Source: Oryza sativa Japonica Group (taxonomy: Eukaryota; Streptophyta; Magnoliopsida; Poales; Poaceae). From it: 64,000 nt of DNA. The translations under genes and the position numbers were made by a program. Positions 11,529 through 22,752 of the stretch are shown here, in pieces; within the stretch, counting starts at the first letter, position 1; each line of letters begins with the position of its first letter. The notes beneath the pieces are model-generated. The model searched no databases. It had not been told where the DNA came from and worked only from the letters and a program-made list of their open reading frames with translations. Where the stretch lies: contig NC_089039.1 in NCBI RefSeq assembly GCF_034140825.1, positions 23,543,501 to 23,607,500 on the forward strand, read 5' to 3'.

Positions 11529-12202
11529 GATGCATCAACATTAAATTTCATGTTGTATGTGTCGAAAAAAAAAGAACCGCTGTATTTCAATGTTTCTATC
11601 GAACATTGCTTTTTGCTACTACTTGGAAGGAGCCACAAAAACAAGATATGCATCCCGATGCGATTCAATTGCTCGCATAAGATATTTGGACATCCATTTT
11701 TGTCACATGCACAGATATATTCTCTTTAGTTCTTTTTTCCGTCCTATGTCAGAGGAGTTTCTAGCCATCATGGATTCCAGTTGTAGCTGTCTCATTTGGT
11801 GAAGCTTCAGTTCTGATATTTGATCACAGCTACACCCCATGTACTGAATCTATGGGAAACCTCTTCCCTTCCCATTGTATCGTTAGTGATTTTAAATCAA
11901 ATGTACTGCATTTTTCCACGGATGTGAGAAAATTGGATTCTTCTGGAATTGGATGCCATCGATCCACAATTGTAGCGTCTAAAAAAATGTCTTCTTGATG
12001 TTTCCGATTCGTGTAATACTTGTGATGCAGCCATTTGCGTTATAGACATTGGACTAATCTTCCATTCTTGGCCTGTTCATTTTTCCGGTAGCATCTTGGT
12101 GAAGACTGAAAGTGATTCACCTGGAAATGCAGAGATATGTGCCAGTCAGTAACACTCTGTAGATTGTAGACCCATTTTTAATTTTGGCGTGGTGCTAATA
12201 TA
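11529..12202 (+). other. Duplicated CIPK 5' leader and intron part
   Basis: Matches the inverse of about 2969-3641, including the second leader exon and the 3' part of the leader intron of CIPK11. Because intron sequence is present, copy C arose by DNA duplication and not by reverse transcription of an mRNA. Small indels are present, for example at the poly-A tract near 11567. Confidence 0.75.
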
Positions 12203-13475
12203 ATGGAAGATAGGAGTGTGTTGATGGAACGGTATGAAATTGGGAGACAATTAGGGCAAGGGACCTTTGGAAAGGTTTACTATGCTCGTAATCTTAGTTC
12301 TGGTCACTCCGTTGCAATAAAGATGATTGATAAGGAGATAATTATGAAAGTTAGCCTCGTGGAGCAGATAAAGAGGGAGATCTCCATAATGAGATTAGTG
12401 AGGCATCCAAATATTCTCCAGCTCTTTGAGGTAATGGCTACCAAGAGCAAGATTTACTTTTCTTTGGAGTATGCCAAGAGTGGCAAGCTTTTCCACAAAA
12501 TGGCTAGGGCAAAGCTCAATGAGGAGTCGGCGAGAAAGTATTTTCAACAGTTGATCTCTGCAGTGAACTATTGCCACAACTGAGGTGTTTATCATCGTGA
12601 CTTGAAGACGGAAAACTTACTGCTAGATGAAAATGAAACTCTTAAAGTCTCTAACTTTGAATTAAGTGCATTACCCGAATCAAGGAGGCAAGATGGTCTT
12701 CTCCACACCGCATGTGGAACTCCAGCTTATGTTGCAGTGGCTCAAAGGCAGATGTATGGTCTTGTGGAGTGATTTTGTTTGTGCTTGTGGCCAATTATCT
12801 TCCTGAAATTTCATAGAAATGTATAGGAAGATCGCAAAGGCTGAGTACAGATGCCCTCGTCATTTTTCGACTGATTTGAAGGAGCTCCTTTATGGAATCC
12901 TTGATCCTGATCCTAGTACTAGGATGTCTATCTTAAGGATAAAGATAAGTGCTTGGTACAAGAAACCCATCGCCATATCTGCACTGAACAGCGAAACAAG
13001 AAAGAAGAGTTGTATAAGTGAGGCTCCTTTCTCTGGCCCAACAACCCGCATTAGTTCTGAGAGAAATCAAGAGCCACCAAACCTGCACAACTTGAATGCA
13101 TTTGACATCATTTCTCTCTCTACTGGATTCGATCTATCAGGTTTATTTGGTGAAAGGTATGGCCGGAGAGAGGCACGGTTTTCATCCAGAAAGCTAGCTG
13201 CAGCTGTACTTGTGAAGCTGAAGGAACCAGCCAAATCCTTGAATCTTAAAGTTACAAAAACTGACAATGGAGTGCTTAAATTAGCCACGACGAAGGAATG
13301 AAGGAAGGGCAGACTTAAGCTTGATGCAGAGGTTTCTGAGGTTGCTCCTTCTTTTCTCTTAGTTGAGTTGAAGAAGACCAATGGTGACACATTGGAGTAT
13401 CACAGGCTGATGAAAGAGGACATTAGGCCATCACTCAAGGATATTATTTGGACATGGCAAGGTGATCAACAGTAG
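12203..13475 (+). pseudogene. Broken CIPK copy C (near full length)
   Basis: Nearly complete copy of CIPK11, from the ATG at 12203 to the original TAG at 13473-13475, with a leader region upstream. The first 126 codons are open and keep the glycine loop and ATP lysine. A nonsense codon sits just before the HRD loop (12581-12583). A deletion of about 28 bp near 12735 removes the APE region and shifts the frame. A further loss near 12805 removes the PFHDR stretch. A nonsense codon follows TTKE near 13300, shared with copy A. The open N-terminal fragment cannot be an active kinase. It could still be transcribed from the duplicated leader, which is not testable here. Confidence 0.9.
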
Positions 13476-13555
13476 TCACAGTATGCTGGATCATGCACCT
13501 CTGTCACCATGTTACCATCTCCACACAGAAAAGACAGGAGTAATTGTGAATGTTT

Positions 13556-14243
13556 TCTTTTTGAGAACTTTTACGATACGATGTATTGCTAATATATACT
13601 GGCAGTATAAATGATCCAATGGTATAGATTAATTTGCTTTCTCCACTTAAATTGATTTCAGTGTAAAATTAAAAAGAATATTTTTTTCTTTCTACTTTAG
13701 AATGTGTTGGCGTTTTGTGTTTCCATCCACTCCATCCAATCTCGTCATCAGCACGAGTGATGGCGTCGCTCCGGCAACCAACTCTACTGACCATGCTACC
13801 GCCAGCACGCAGCACCGTCGCCTCTCTGAAATCAAATTGATTTTTTCTCATCACCTTCTCCGTTCCTCCTCCTGTCGCCCTTTCCATCTGCCCAAAATCC
13901 TTGCTAGGTCATTTACATGGAAGTAGAAGCAACCATGGCAGTTCACCTGCTGCACCATAATTAGTTTGATCAGATCACCCAACAAATCATTGTTATGATT
14001 AGTTAATTACTGTGGTTTAATTTCTACCAGTGAATATTGCTACCACCGAGCACGTAGCCGGTCGAGAAGTCCTTGTTCTCCCAGCTGGCGTCGCAGAAGG
14101 ACCGGCTTTTGCTAATCCTGATTGGATTGAATCTAATCCAATAAATCACTAGAAAGCTCTTTTCAATTTTCTATCGAATTCCTAGTATACCCTTTTATAT
14201 ACTGCCAGTATATACTAGTAGTATATTGTACTATAAAAATTCT
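13556..14243. mobile_element. Insertion in the 3' flank of copy C
   Basis: The CIPK 3' flank is interrupted here: it breaks off after GAATGTTTTC and resumes at TTTTCCCCCTCC near 14243. The block of about 690 bp has an inverted ATATACTGGCAGTATA near both ends (about 13594 and 14200), and TGTTTTC borders both sides. It is probably a non-autonomous DNA element; no superfamily assigned. Confidence 0.5.
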
Positions 14244-14462
14244 ATTGTTTTCCCCCTCCATGTCCATCACAAACCAAACTAGAATCATAGAATGTCAATA
14301 CAATTTCTTTGTTCCCTTTATCTTCCATATATCTATTTGCTTCTCTAGTTGTGTATCCATGAAGAGACAACCCCTCTTCTTAATTGTCACTACTCTATTT
14401 AGCTGATGTGTGTGAAAACAGAGATGACTTATTTAGCTGACTAATTGTCACTACTCTATCAC

Positions 14463-15002
14463 TAGGGATAAAAACGGAGCGGATACGGACGGATAATGCT
14501 CATACCATATTCGTTTTCATATTTTTTGCCGGATACGGAAACGAATACGGATAGCTCGAATACGGAAACAAATACGGACTATCTCGAATACGAATAAGAA
14601 TCGAATATGATCGGATACGAATACGGAAACAAATTTTTCTCGGAACTCGAAAACCAATTCAACTTCTAATACAAACAAATATCAACATATATAATTAGCT
14701 CATTTTATATAAAATGTAGTATAATTTATAAATATTTTTAAAATTTTAAATAATATTAATAATGTGGACTAGTGTTAAGAGATGAACTACTATTAAAATC
14801 TAAAAAGGTATATTGAAGGTCATAGAGTTATAAAGAAATGGGATATGTCTTGTGGCTTCTGCGGATATCCGAATAGCACTGTTCACCGGATATCCGAATT
14901 ATTATCCGTATCTGACGGAAACTCTGATACCATATTCGTATTCGTATCCGAGAGAAAATATCCGTATCCGTATCCGAACTATCCGCTCCGTTTTCATCCC
15001 TA
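14463..15002. mobile_element. Non-autonomous hAT element, 540 bp
   Basis: TIRs begin TAGGGATAAAAACGGAGCGG on the left, and TAGGGATGAAAACGGAGCGG reads in from the right. A perfect 8-bp target duplication TCTATCAC flanks it (14455-14462 and 15003-15010), diagnostic of hAT. The subterminal regions are packed with GGATACGGA/CGAATACGGA-type iterations in both orientations. No transposase is encoded. Confidence 0.9.
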
Positions 15003-15010
15003 TCTATCAC

Positions 15011-15979
15011 ACCTCCATGTAAACCCCCCTCCCCCCCCCCCCCCCCCGGCCCCGCCCAATCTATTATTTTCTTGTCCTTGTTACCTTTGCCTTCCGTGGG
15101 TTAACAAGGACGGCAGGAGAGGAGGACCGCGCTGTTGCATGTGTGCACACAAACACTGTGGTACCTATCGGACTTACGCAATGGTCATTTTAGTGGTCCA
15201 GACAACACACACGAGACGAGGAGTCGACGGGGGCCAAAGGTAAGGTCTTGTCTTCATTTCTGTGGCCAAGTGTTTTTCCAGTTGTTCGATTTGCCTAAGA
15301 TTCCTGCACGAGATTAATTATGCATGCCCCTGCATCAGTTCATCACATGTCCACTGGTCCATTTCTTAATCACCAGTAAAATAATTCACCGAGCCATATG
15401 CATGCGATCTTGTTTTTTAATTTGTTTTTGTGGCATATGGTCGTGTTTGCACAAGCCGCGTGTTCTACGCTTAATCACAACCGTAGAAACGACCTATGAT
15501 GAAGTACTCTTCTAGGTTTTCTCTCGTTTGGTGTCATGTGCTAATGCATGCTAGTCAAAGTGGCTCGTTCGATCGTGGATTTAATCTTGTTTCCTCTCGG
15601 TCGTGGGGCCCCTGACTGTTTGGTCTCTCCGACAGGCAGATCTGGTGCCGAGACAGTGATAGATTTTGGACCATGTTTTGACGCAGCACTTGCCGATGTC
15701 AAGAACCCCCTTTAAGGGGCTTTTACCTACTGATCGATACGTGTGCTTTCTGTTCAGGTCACGGCGTTACGCAGCACTTTCACAGTCCAGTACGTTTACC
15801 GATTTGACTTAAAGCGTTGCATTGCCCTGCATAATGCGATCTTTGGTAAGTTTTGGTTGCTGAAATGAAGGAGCAAGATGCCACATCACGTCTTGCTGGA
15901 ACGAATTCGCAAAGCTTTGCTCTTTTGCAAGCTTTCTTCGGTGAGCCACCCTAATCAAACACATGCATACGTAGTACTA
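15011..15979. other. Intergenic
   Basis: Contains a poly-C tract at about 15027-15046 and scattered short open frames with no recognisable domain. No gene supported. Confidence 0.45.
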
Positions 15980-16146
15980 CTCCCTCCGTTTTACAATGTT
16001 AGTCATTCTATCATTTCTCACATTTATAGTGATATTAATTAATCTAGACATATATATCTATCTAATATATCTATATAGATTCATTAATATCAATATGAAT
16101 GTGAAAAATGCTAAAATAATTTACATTGTGAAATGGATGGAGGAAG
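15980..16146. mobile_element. Stowaway-like MITE
   Basis: About 167 bp flanked by TA, left end CTCCCTCCGTTTTACAATGT with a matching inverse right end. Sister of the element at 7758-7907. Confidence 0.78.
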
Positions 16147-16820
16147 TAGTAAACATAGTATAGCTAGCTAGCGTAGCATGCACTGCAGATAGCAGCATGG
16201 AGGGGCAAAACCTAGCTAGGCTTGCTTCACTTCTGCATCCATCACATCAAGTGACCTGCCATTTCATCAGCTAAACTGGCCGTGGCTCCATTTTTCGGAC
16301 CGACCACAAGGATATTGGCCTGATCAACCCCATGGAGGCAGCTACTACCTGATCAATGGCCAAATAATTGGCCAGCTCCAGGATGATCAGGGAGGAAGAA
16401 GAAGAAGACGGAGATCGACCTGAAACAAACCAAAACCTCAAAACCCTTCGATGTGAAATAGATGCAGCCGGCTATAGTACGTACGTACAGCAGCAGAGCT
16501 GCAGGCTCGTCAGTCTCTCAGCCATGTCGCCGTACGTTCTCAGGGCATCCCGATGCAGTCACTGACCTGTCCCTTCACCGGCCATGCCCTGCAGCACGGA
16601 GCTTCTTCTCCCGTAAAAACCACCACTCCTCCATCGATCTTTGAATTGAGCTCCCACTGCATGCAGAGAGACGACGACGCCTCGCCTGCGTGCATGCCGG
16701 TGACTAGACCACTTGCGTGACTGCGTCGATCGAGCCGCGCGCCCGCGTCGCCGTCGATCTGATAGATGCTGCCTCAGCAGCAAACGGTAGAGACTAGCTA
16801 GCGCGTATGGGAAACTGTTT
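16147..16820. other. Intergenic
   Basis: No domain-bearing open frame seen. Short GC-richer frames on both strands at 16380-16780 overlap each other and look like chance. Confidence 0.4.
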
Positions 16821-16863
16821 TAGGTGGTGTTTGGGAAAAAGGGACTTACCAAACACCACCTTA
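16821..16863. repeat. Tiny palindrome, TIR-TIR remnant
   Basis: TTAGGTGGTGTTTGG is followed after about 14 bases by its inverse CCAAACACCACCTTA. It looks like the two ends of a MITE brought together by internal deletion, or a minimal element. Confidence 0.55.
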
Positions 16864-16864
16864 G

Positions 16865-17470
<606 letters not shown>

Positions 17471-17701
17471 GAGATTAAAATCCATCTTCTAGCGCGTATA
17501 GCTCTTGCCTTCTTGGCGCATTGGTCGGCTCGGGCATCTCGGCATCTCGTTACCTCTTATCTGAAACCCTCTCAACTCTGAAGCTAGAGACCATGCATAT
17601 GCATGGGCAAGACATTTGATCCGGCCGCGCGCGGCTAGCCCGACCGATCGTGCCGTCTCGCGGGAGCAGTAAAATTCCGGTTAGTAACAGCGCGAATTGA
17701 A

Positions 17702-18883
17702 CACTGGTGGAGAAACCATCTTTACTCGGTTAGACAAAATCCACAATAGTCCCGGTTGCAATAAAAACCAGGATTAAAGATTATCTTTAGTCCCGGTTCA
17801 AAAGTTTAGAGCTGCTTTTTAATCTTTAGTCCCGGTTAGTGTTGGTGTTACCAACCGGGACTAAAGATCTATTTTTAGTCCCGGTTGGTAACACCAACCG
17901 GGAAAAAAGATGCCTACTATCTTTAGTCCCGGTGTTACCAACCGGGACTAAAGATCTATTTTTAGTCCCGGTTGGTAATACCAATCGGAACAAAAGATCG
18001 TGGCGGAGAGTACGAGGCATCTGCCATCTGCGAGATCGAGGAGGAGGAGACGGGCAGCCTTATCTCTTCACCTCTTCCTCCACTGACCTTATCTCTTCAT
18101 CCCATATCTTCCTCTTCCTCCTCCTCCTCTCCTCTAACTCCTCTCCTTCCCTCCCCCATCATCCCTTCCTCTTCCTCCTCTCTAACTTCTCCTCTAACTC
18201 CTCTCCTTCCCTCCCCATCATCCCATCGGGCGGTGGGCGGCCTCGCGGCGGGGCGGAGGCCCGGGCGGTGGCCTCGCGGCGGTGGGCGGCGCTGTGGCGC
18301 GGCGGCGGACCGCGGGGCCTTGCGGCGGGCGGCGCGCTGGCGGCCGGCGCGGCAGCGGCCAACAGCCTGTGTTTTTTTTCTTTTTTTTTTTAAGAATTTG
18401 TGATTTGGATCTATGTATTTGATTTGTGTGTGATGTTTGTGAATATGTGATGTATTTGTGATGAATTTTGTAGAAGTTGTGATGTAATTTTGTTTTAAGA
18501 TTTTGTGATCTATTTGAATATGGCCGATTTGGGGATTTGAGGATTGGGGATAATTTATTTGGGATTTTGGGATGGGTATAGAGTAAAATCAATATATTAA
18601 AAACACAATGAAGAAAAGAAAATAATAATAGAGCAATCGGATATAGCTAGCTAGGCTAGCTCTATCTTTAGTCCCGATTGGTGTTACCAACCAGGACTAA
18701 AAAGGCTCTATCTTTAGTCCCGGTTGGTAACACCAACCGGGACTAAAGATGTATTTTTACTCCCGGTTTTTTTACCCGGGACTAAAGATAGTGATCTTTA
18801 GTCCCGGATTGGTAGTCCCGGTTTGAAAACCGGGACTACAGGGGGGTTACGAACCGGGAGTAAAGCCCCTTTCTCCACCAGTG
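17702..18883. mobile_element. Non-autonomous CACTA (En/Spm) element, 1.18 kb
   Basis: The ends are CACTGGTGGAGAAA and its inverse TTTCTCCACCAGTG, flanked by a 3-bp target duplication GAA (17699-17701 and 18884-18886). Subterminal regions contain many copies of an ACCGGGACTAAAGAT unit in both orientations, some as hairpins with GGTAACACC. The interior (about 18000-18370) has pyrimidine-rich and very GC-rich sequence that may be captured host DNA, with no recognisable protein. Confidence 0.9.
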
Positions 18884-18968
18884 GAAGGCGAGGTTGGGTC
18901 ACATCAGATCAGCTGCCTGCATCCTGCTGCGTACGTACTCGATCGGGATCGTGTCCGTTTCAGAGAGA

Positions 18969-19104
18969 CTGTGTTTAGATCCAAAGTTTGGATCCAAACT
19001 TCAGTCCTTTTTCATCACATCAACCTGTCATATACACACAACTTTTCAGTCACATCATTTCTAATTTCAACCAAAATCCAAACTTTGCGCTGAACTAAAC
19101 ACAG
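18969..19104. mobile_element. MITE, CTGTGTTTAG family
   Basis: About 136 bp with termini CTGTGTTTAGATCC and the inverse GAACTAAACACAG. It is a family mate of the elements at 51879-52020 and 53471-53616. Superfamily not assigned. Confidence 0.65.
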
Positions 19105-20646
19105 CCAGAGGACATATATCGATTTGGAAACGGAAAGGGCTCAAAGCATCTCTGCCTCCTGCTATAGCTATCACTCTATCGTCGATCTACCCGGTCTCTT
19201 TCCAGCTGCTCGATCGATCGATCGATCTTTCGCCGATCATCGTGGTCTAGGCTCAGTGCGTGGTCAGGTCATGTGCTTCAACAGTGGCACATGATTGCTG
19301 TGTTCTCTCTCATGCTGCTTCCGTATGCGTGTTTGTGGGAGCGACACACTGTACGCCTTGTTCGTGCCACTACTGCCGTTTGCTATTGGAGTACTTGACC
19401 AGTGATGCTACTACTCGGGCGCTCTAGCTTGCTCTACATTTGTGTGTGTACACTGATCTCATCGAAGAGTAAAAAGCTCATTAGGATAGAAACCAATGGA
19501 GTTACAAAGCTGCAAGAGTTAAGATCATAATGAACCATCGTATTATTGGCACCGATCATCATATCATAACCATCGTATTATTGGCAACGACGTTGAGTTT
19601 CCGTTGTCACTATGCTAGGGCCTAACGTCATGTCCTCCGTTTGGATGGCCAATCAATGGGGAGATCCATCAAGGGCAGCCAGCATTAATTGTGTGCCTGC
19701 GACGTACGACGTCGTGTTGGGCCACATGTCGGGCAGGGAAGCGCCCGGCTGATTGAGCTCCGTTGTGTCCACCTCTTGCATTCATTGTTGTCCTGATAAT
19801 CTTACGAAATTTGTTTTTTGTCGTCCTCGTGTCACACTGCTCAAAAATCAAACCGTGCACCGCTATATATAACTAGACCATAAGAGAAGAGTCGCAATGA
19901 AGCAACGATGAAGAGGATGGACACAATGATGATATATATGTCGACTGTTTAATTTCAAGTGAAGTAGCTAGATTGCTTGCATTTTACTCCTTTTCCGTCT
20001 AAAATATTTGACGTTGGTTAGTCTGGAGTACTTTATTTTCAGTCTCTCTGTAAGCATATATCAACCAAGCGAAAACACATGCATTGATATATCCAAGAAG
20101 CATTGCTGCATATGAACAGGGCACACCACTATCACTATACGTGGCCCATCAGTTAAGAAAGTACCAGGTGCTATACGAAGGATGCATCATGCATGTGGCT
20201 GCTTCATGTGAGATTTGTGTACATCGCAGTGGCGACGTGCGTTCGTTTTCAAGCAGACAGATTTTCCCAAATGGGCCAGTCCATGGGGTCATGGCCACTC
20301 TAATTCAAATCACCTTTTCTGCGTTGTGTGTGGAACTGTGAGCTTGTGATCTGAAGTCTACTCAAGCATGTGTGATATCTCCGTCCTTGCCCCCACTCGC
20401 AATCAATTGATTTTGCAAAACATTGTTCTATTGCTTGGGGCTTGCTTCATCAGTCGAACTGCTGCACGGCCGCACGGGCACTGACGCTACTGAGTACTGA
20501 CCATGCATTCTTCTAGTTTTTTTTCTGTATATATATTCCCAGCAGAAAGTATGAATGCAATTAGGAGGTACAGCTCTCTGTAGCTAATTAATCACTCTTA
20601 CGAATACGTACAGTAAATGTAGCACTGTAGATATATATTAGTACTA
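19105..20646. other. Intergenic
   Basis: No gene supported. There is a short local direct repeat of AACCATCGTATTATTGGCA near 19530-19590. The open frame at 20084-20341 (85 codons) has no recognisable motif. Confidence 0.4.
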
Positions 20647-20793
20647 CTCCGTCCCAAAATATAACAAGATAGAACCAAATTAGATACTACATCTTAGAAC
20701 GATGATCTAAACATGGACATGTCCAGATTCATAAATAGTGGGTTATGTCTAATACAATACTAAGTTGGTATATTTTAGGATGAACAGAGAGGA
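20647..20793. mobile_element. Stowaway-like MITE, diverged
   Basis: Left end CTCCGTCCCAAAATATAACA after TA, with a decayed inverse at the right (TATATTTTAGGATGAACAGA). Related to the element at 45573-45717. Confidence 0.55.
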
Positions 20794-20833
20794 CACAATA
20801 ATTGAAGATTGTATTTGAGTGTGTAGTAGCTAA

Positions 20834-21057
20834 GAGCCTCATTGGCTGCCCTAATAAGTCAAAGCAAAAACTAAAATTTAGATTTTCAAACTTAATTTCA
20901 AAACTGATTTTAAGATATTTTAACGTAGTCTTTTTTTCAATATTAGCTTTTAAATCAATAAGAAAATTAATAAGAACAAGTACATAAAAATTTTATCTAT
21001 AAAATAACTTTTATTCCCTAATAAACCATATATAGCCATATAGGCAACCAATGAGGC
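20834..21057. mobile_element. MITE with TAA flanks (PIF/Harbinger-like)
   Basis: Inverted ends around GCCTCATTGGCTGCC and GGCAACCAATGAGGC, with TAA on both sides (20831-20833 and 21058-21060). The three-base TAA target fits the Tourist/Harbinger group; the left tip has two unmatched bases. Confidence 0.55.
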
Positions 21058-21100
21058 TAATACTGCATAGCCTATATAGCTATAGGAGGCTTTACCAATT

Positions 21101-22752
21101 GGGATAAGTTCACTTTAGTCCCTCAATTTGTTTCCGAGTCTAAAATTCATCCCTTTATAGCGAAACCGGATACAACGCATCCCCCAACTTATAAAACCAG
21201 TGCAAACGAGATCCCTTAATAGTATTGTCCCCGGTTTTGGCCGATGTGGCGCATGCATGGTTTCTTTGACTAGGTCGTTGTCCTAGGTGGAAATGACAAG
21301 ATGATTATGTGGCAGTTTGATCCAAAAAAAATAAAAGAGCAAGATTGAAAATAAAAAAATTAAACAAAATATGTTTGGCCCATATGTCAGTCAAACACAA
21401 AACAAAAAATAGTGGGACCTAGACCCACATGTTAGTGGGCCCACTTCTGCCACCCCACCCTCTCTACCTCTATCGCCTCTCTCCATCGACAAGCCGAAGA
21501 TAGCTAAGCGCGCGCGGAGAGGAAGGAAGCAGGGAGGCTGGCAAGCAGGATGGGAAGGGAGGAGGCGGGGAGGGTGGACTTGGGCAGTGGAGAGAAGGGT
21601 GACGATGGGTGTTGGTCGACCAGGAGAGAGATGGGGCTGGGCATGAGAAAGGTGGGGCACCGACAACTTCTTGGTTCTCTTCGTCTTTGTCGTCAACATC
21701 TCTTCACCTCTATCCTTCTCCTCGCCTACTACCTCTTCCTTGTCATCCCCTCTACGGTAAGGTAGCAACGGCAGTGGGCGATCAGCAAGGAGGAGGGCCA
21801 CGGCGGTTTGTGGCGACGGAGAAGGTGAGGGAGGCGAGGGAGCCAGTGAGCTCAAGCTCGCCATCCCTTCCACGTTAAGGCAGCAACGGCGAGGAAGGGC
21901 CCGGAGCTTTCTGATCCTGCCTAAACCAATGCTTCGATGTCGTCCTCCCCCGATGCGCCTTCCCTTCTTAGCCATCATTGTCCGTGGGCCCAACACATTT
22001 ACGACTCCAACCTCTCCATGCCACTTGCTGCGCGTCACCTGAAGATGGGAAGAAAGGTGTCGATGGCGAAGGGTGTGCCCGCGGTTTGGGAGGGGGAGGG
22101 GGTCAATTCTGGCACTGGCAGGGCGTACGGCGACGGGGATGGTGCTGGAGCTGATTGTGGCAACGCTGTTGCTGATGCTCTTAAACTCCGTGCTAGTGTT
22201 TGTTGTCGTTGCAGCGTCGCTGCTGGCAGCCAGGTTTGCGTCCTCCGTGCGGCATGATGGTGTGGATGTACCACTCGCCAGCCTCCAGGCCTCCTCCTCC
22301 TCCTCCTTGTCCTACTTCTTGCCTCCTCCCTCTCCGCACACACTCTCTGCCCTCCCCACTAACTTCGGTTGGCTTCAGCTCACTAGCAGAGAGAGGAGAT
22401 AGAGGTAGATATGGTGAGGTGGCGGAAGTGGGACCCACTGATATATGGGTCCCACTAATTTTTTTGACAGACATATAGGTCCTGTGTACTTTGTTTTAGT
22501 ATTTTAGTTTTCGATTGTGCTCATGTTCTTTTTTGGATGAAACTGCCACGTAAGCGCCACATCATTGTCACGTTGGACGAAGAACTAGTCAAAGGAACCA
22601 CGTAGGTGTCATGTCAGTCAAAACTATGGGATAATACTGCTGAGAGATCTCTTTTGCGCTTGTTTTGTAAGTTGGGGGATGAGTTGTATCTGGTTTTGCG
22701 GTCCCAAATATAAGAATCGGAGACAAAATGAGGGGCCCAATGTGTTCTTCCC
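21101..22752. mobile_element. Long-TIR Mutator-like element, possible Pack-MULE
   Basis: Inverted ends of about 200 bp: the left reads GTCCCTCAATTTGTTTCCGA and GGATACAACGCATCCCCCAA, and the right arm carries the same blocks in inverse. The interior (about 21400-22440) is GC-rich with open frames on both strands, as in Pack-MULEs that carry gene pieces, but no domain was recognised. No clean 9-bp target duplication was found, so the outer borders are approximate. Confidence 0.65.

Noticed and set aside
8584-13301. Several separate small kinase genes
   Set aside because: They are pieces of broken CIPK copies with missing lobes, stops and frame changes; none encodes a complete kinase.
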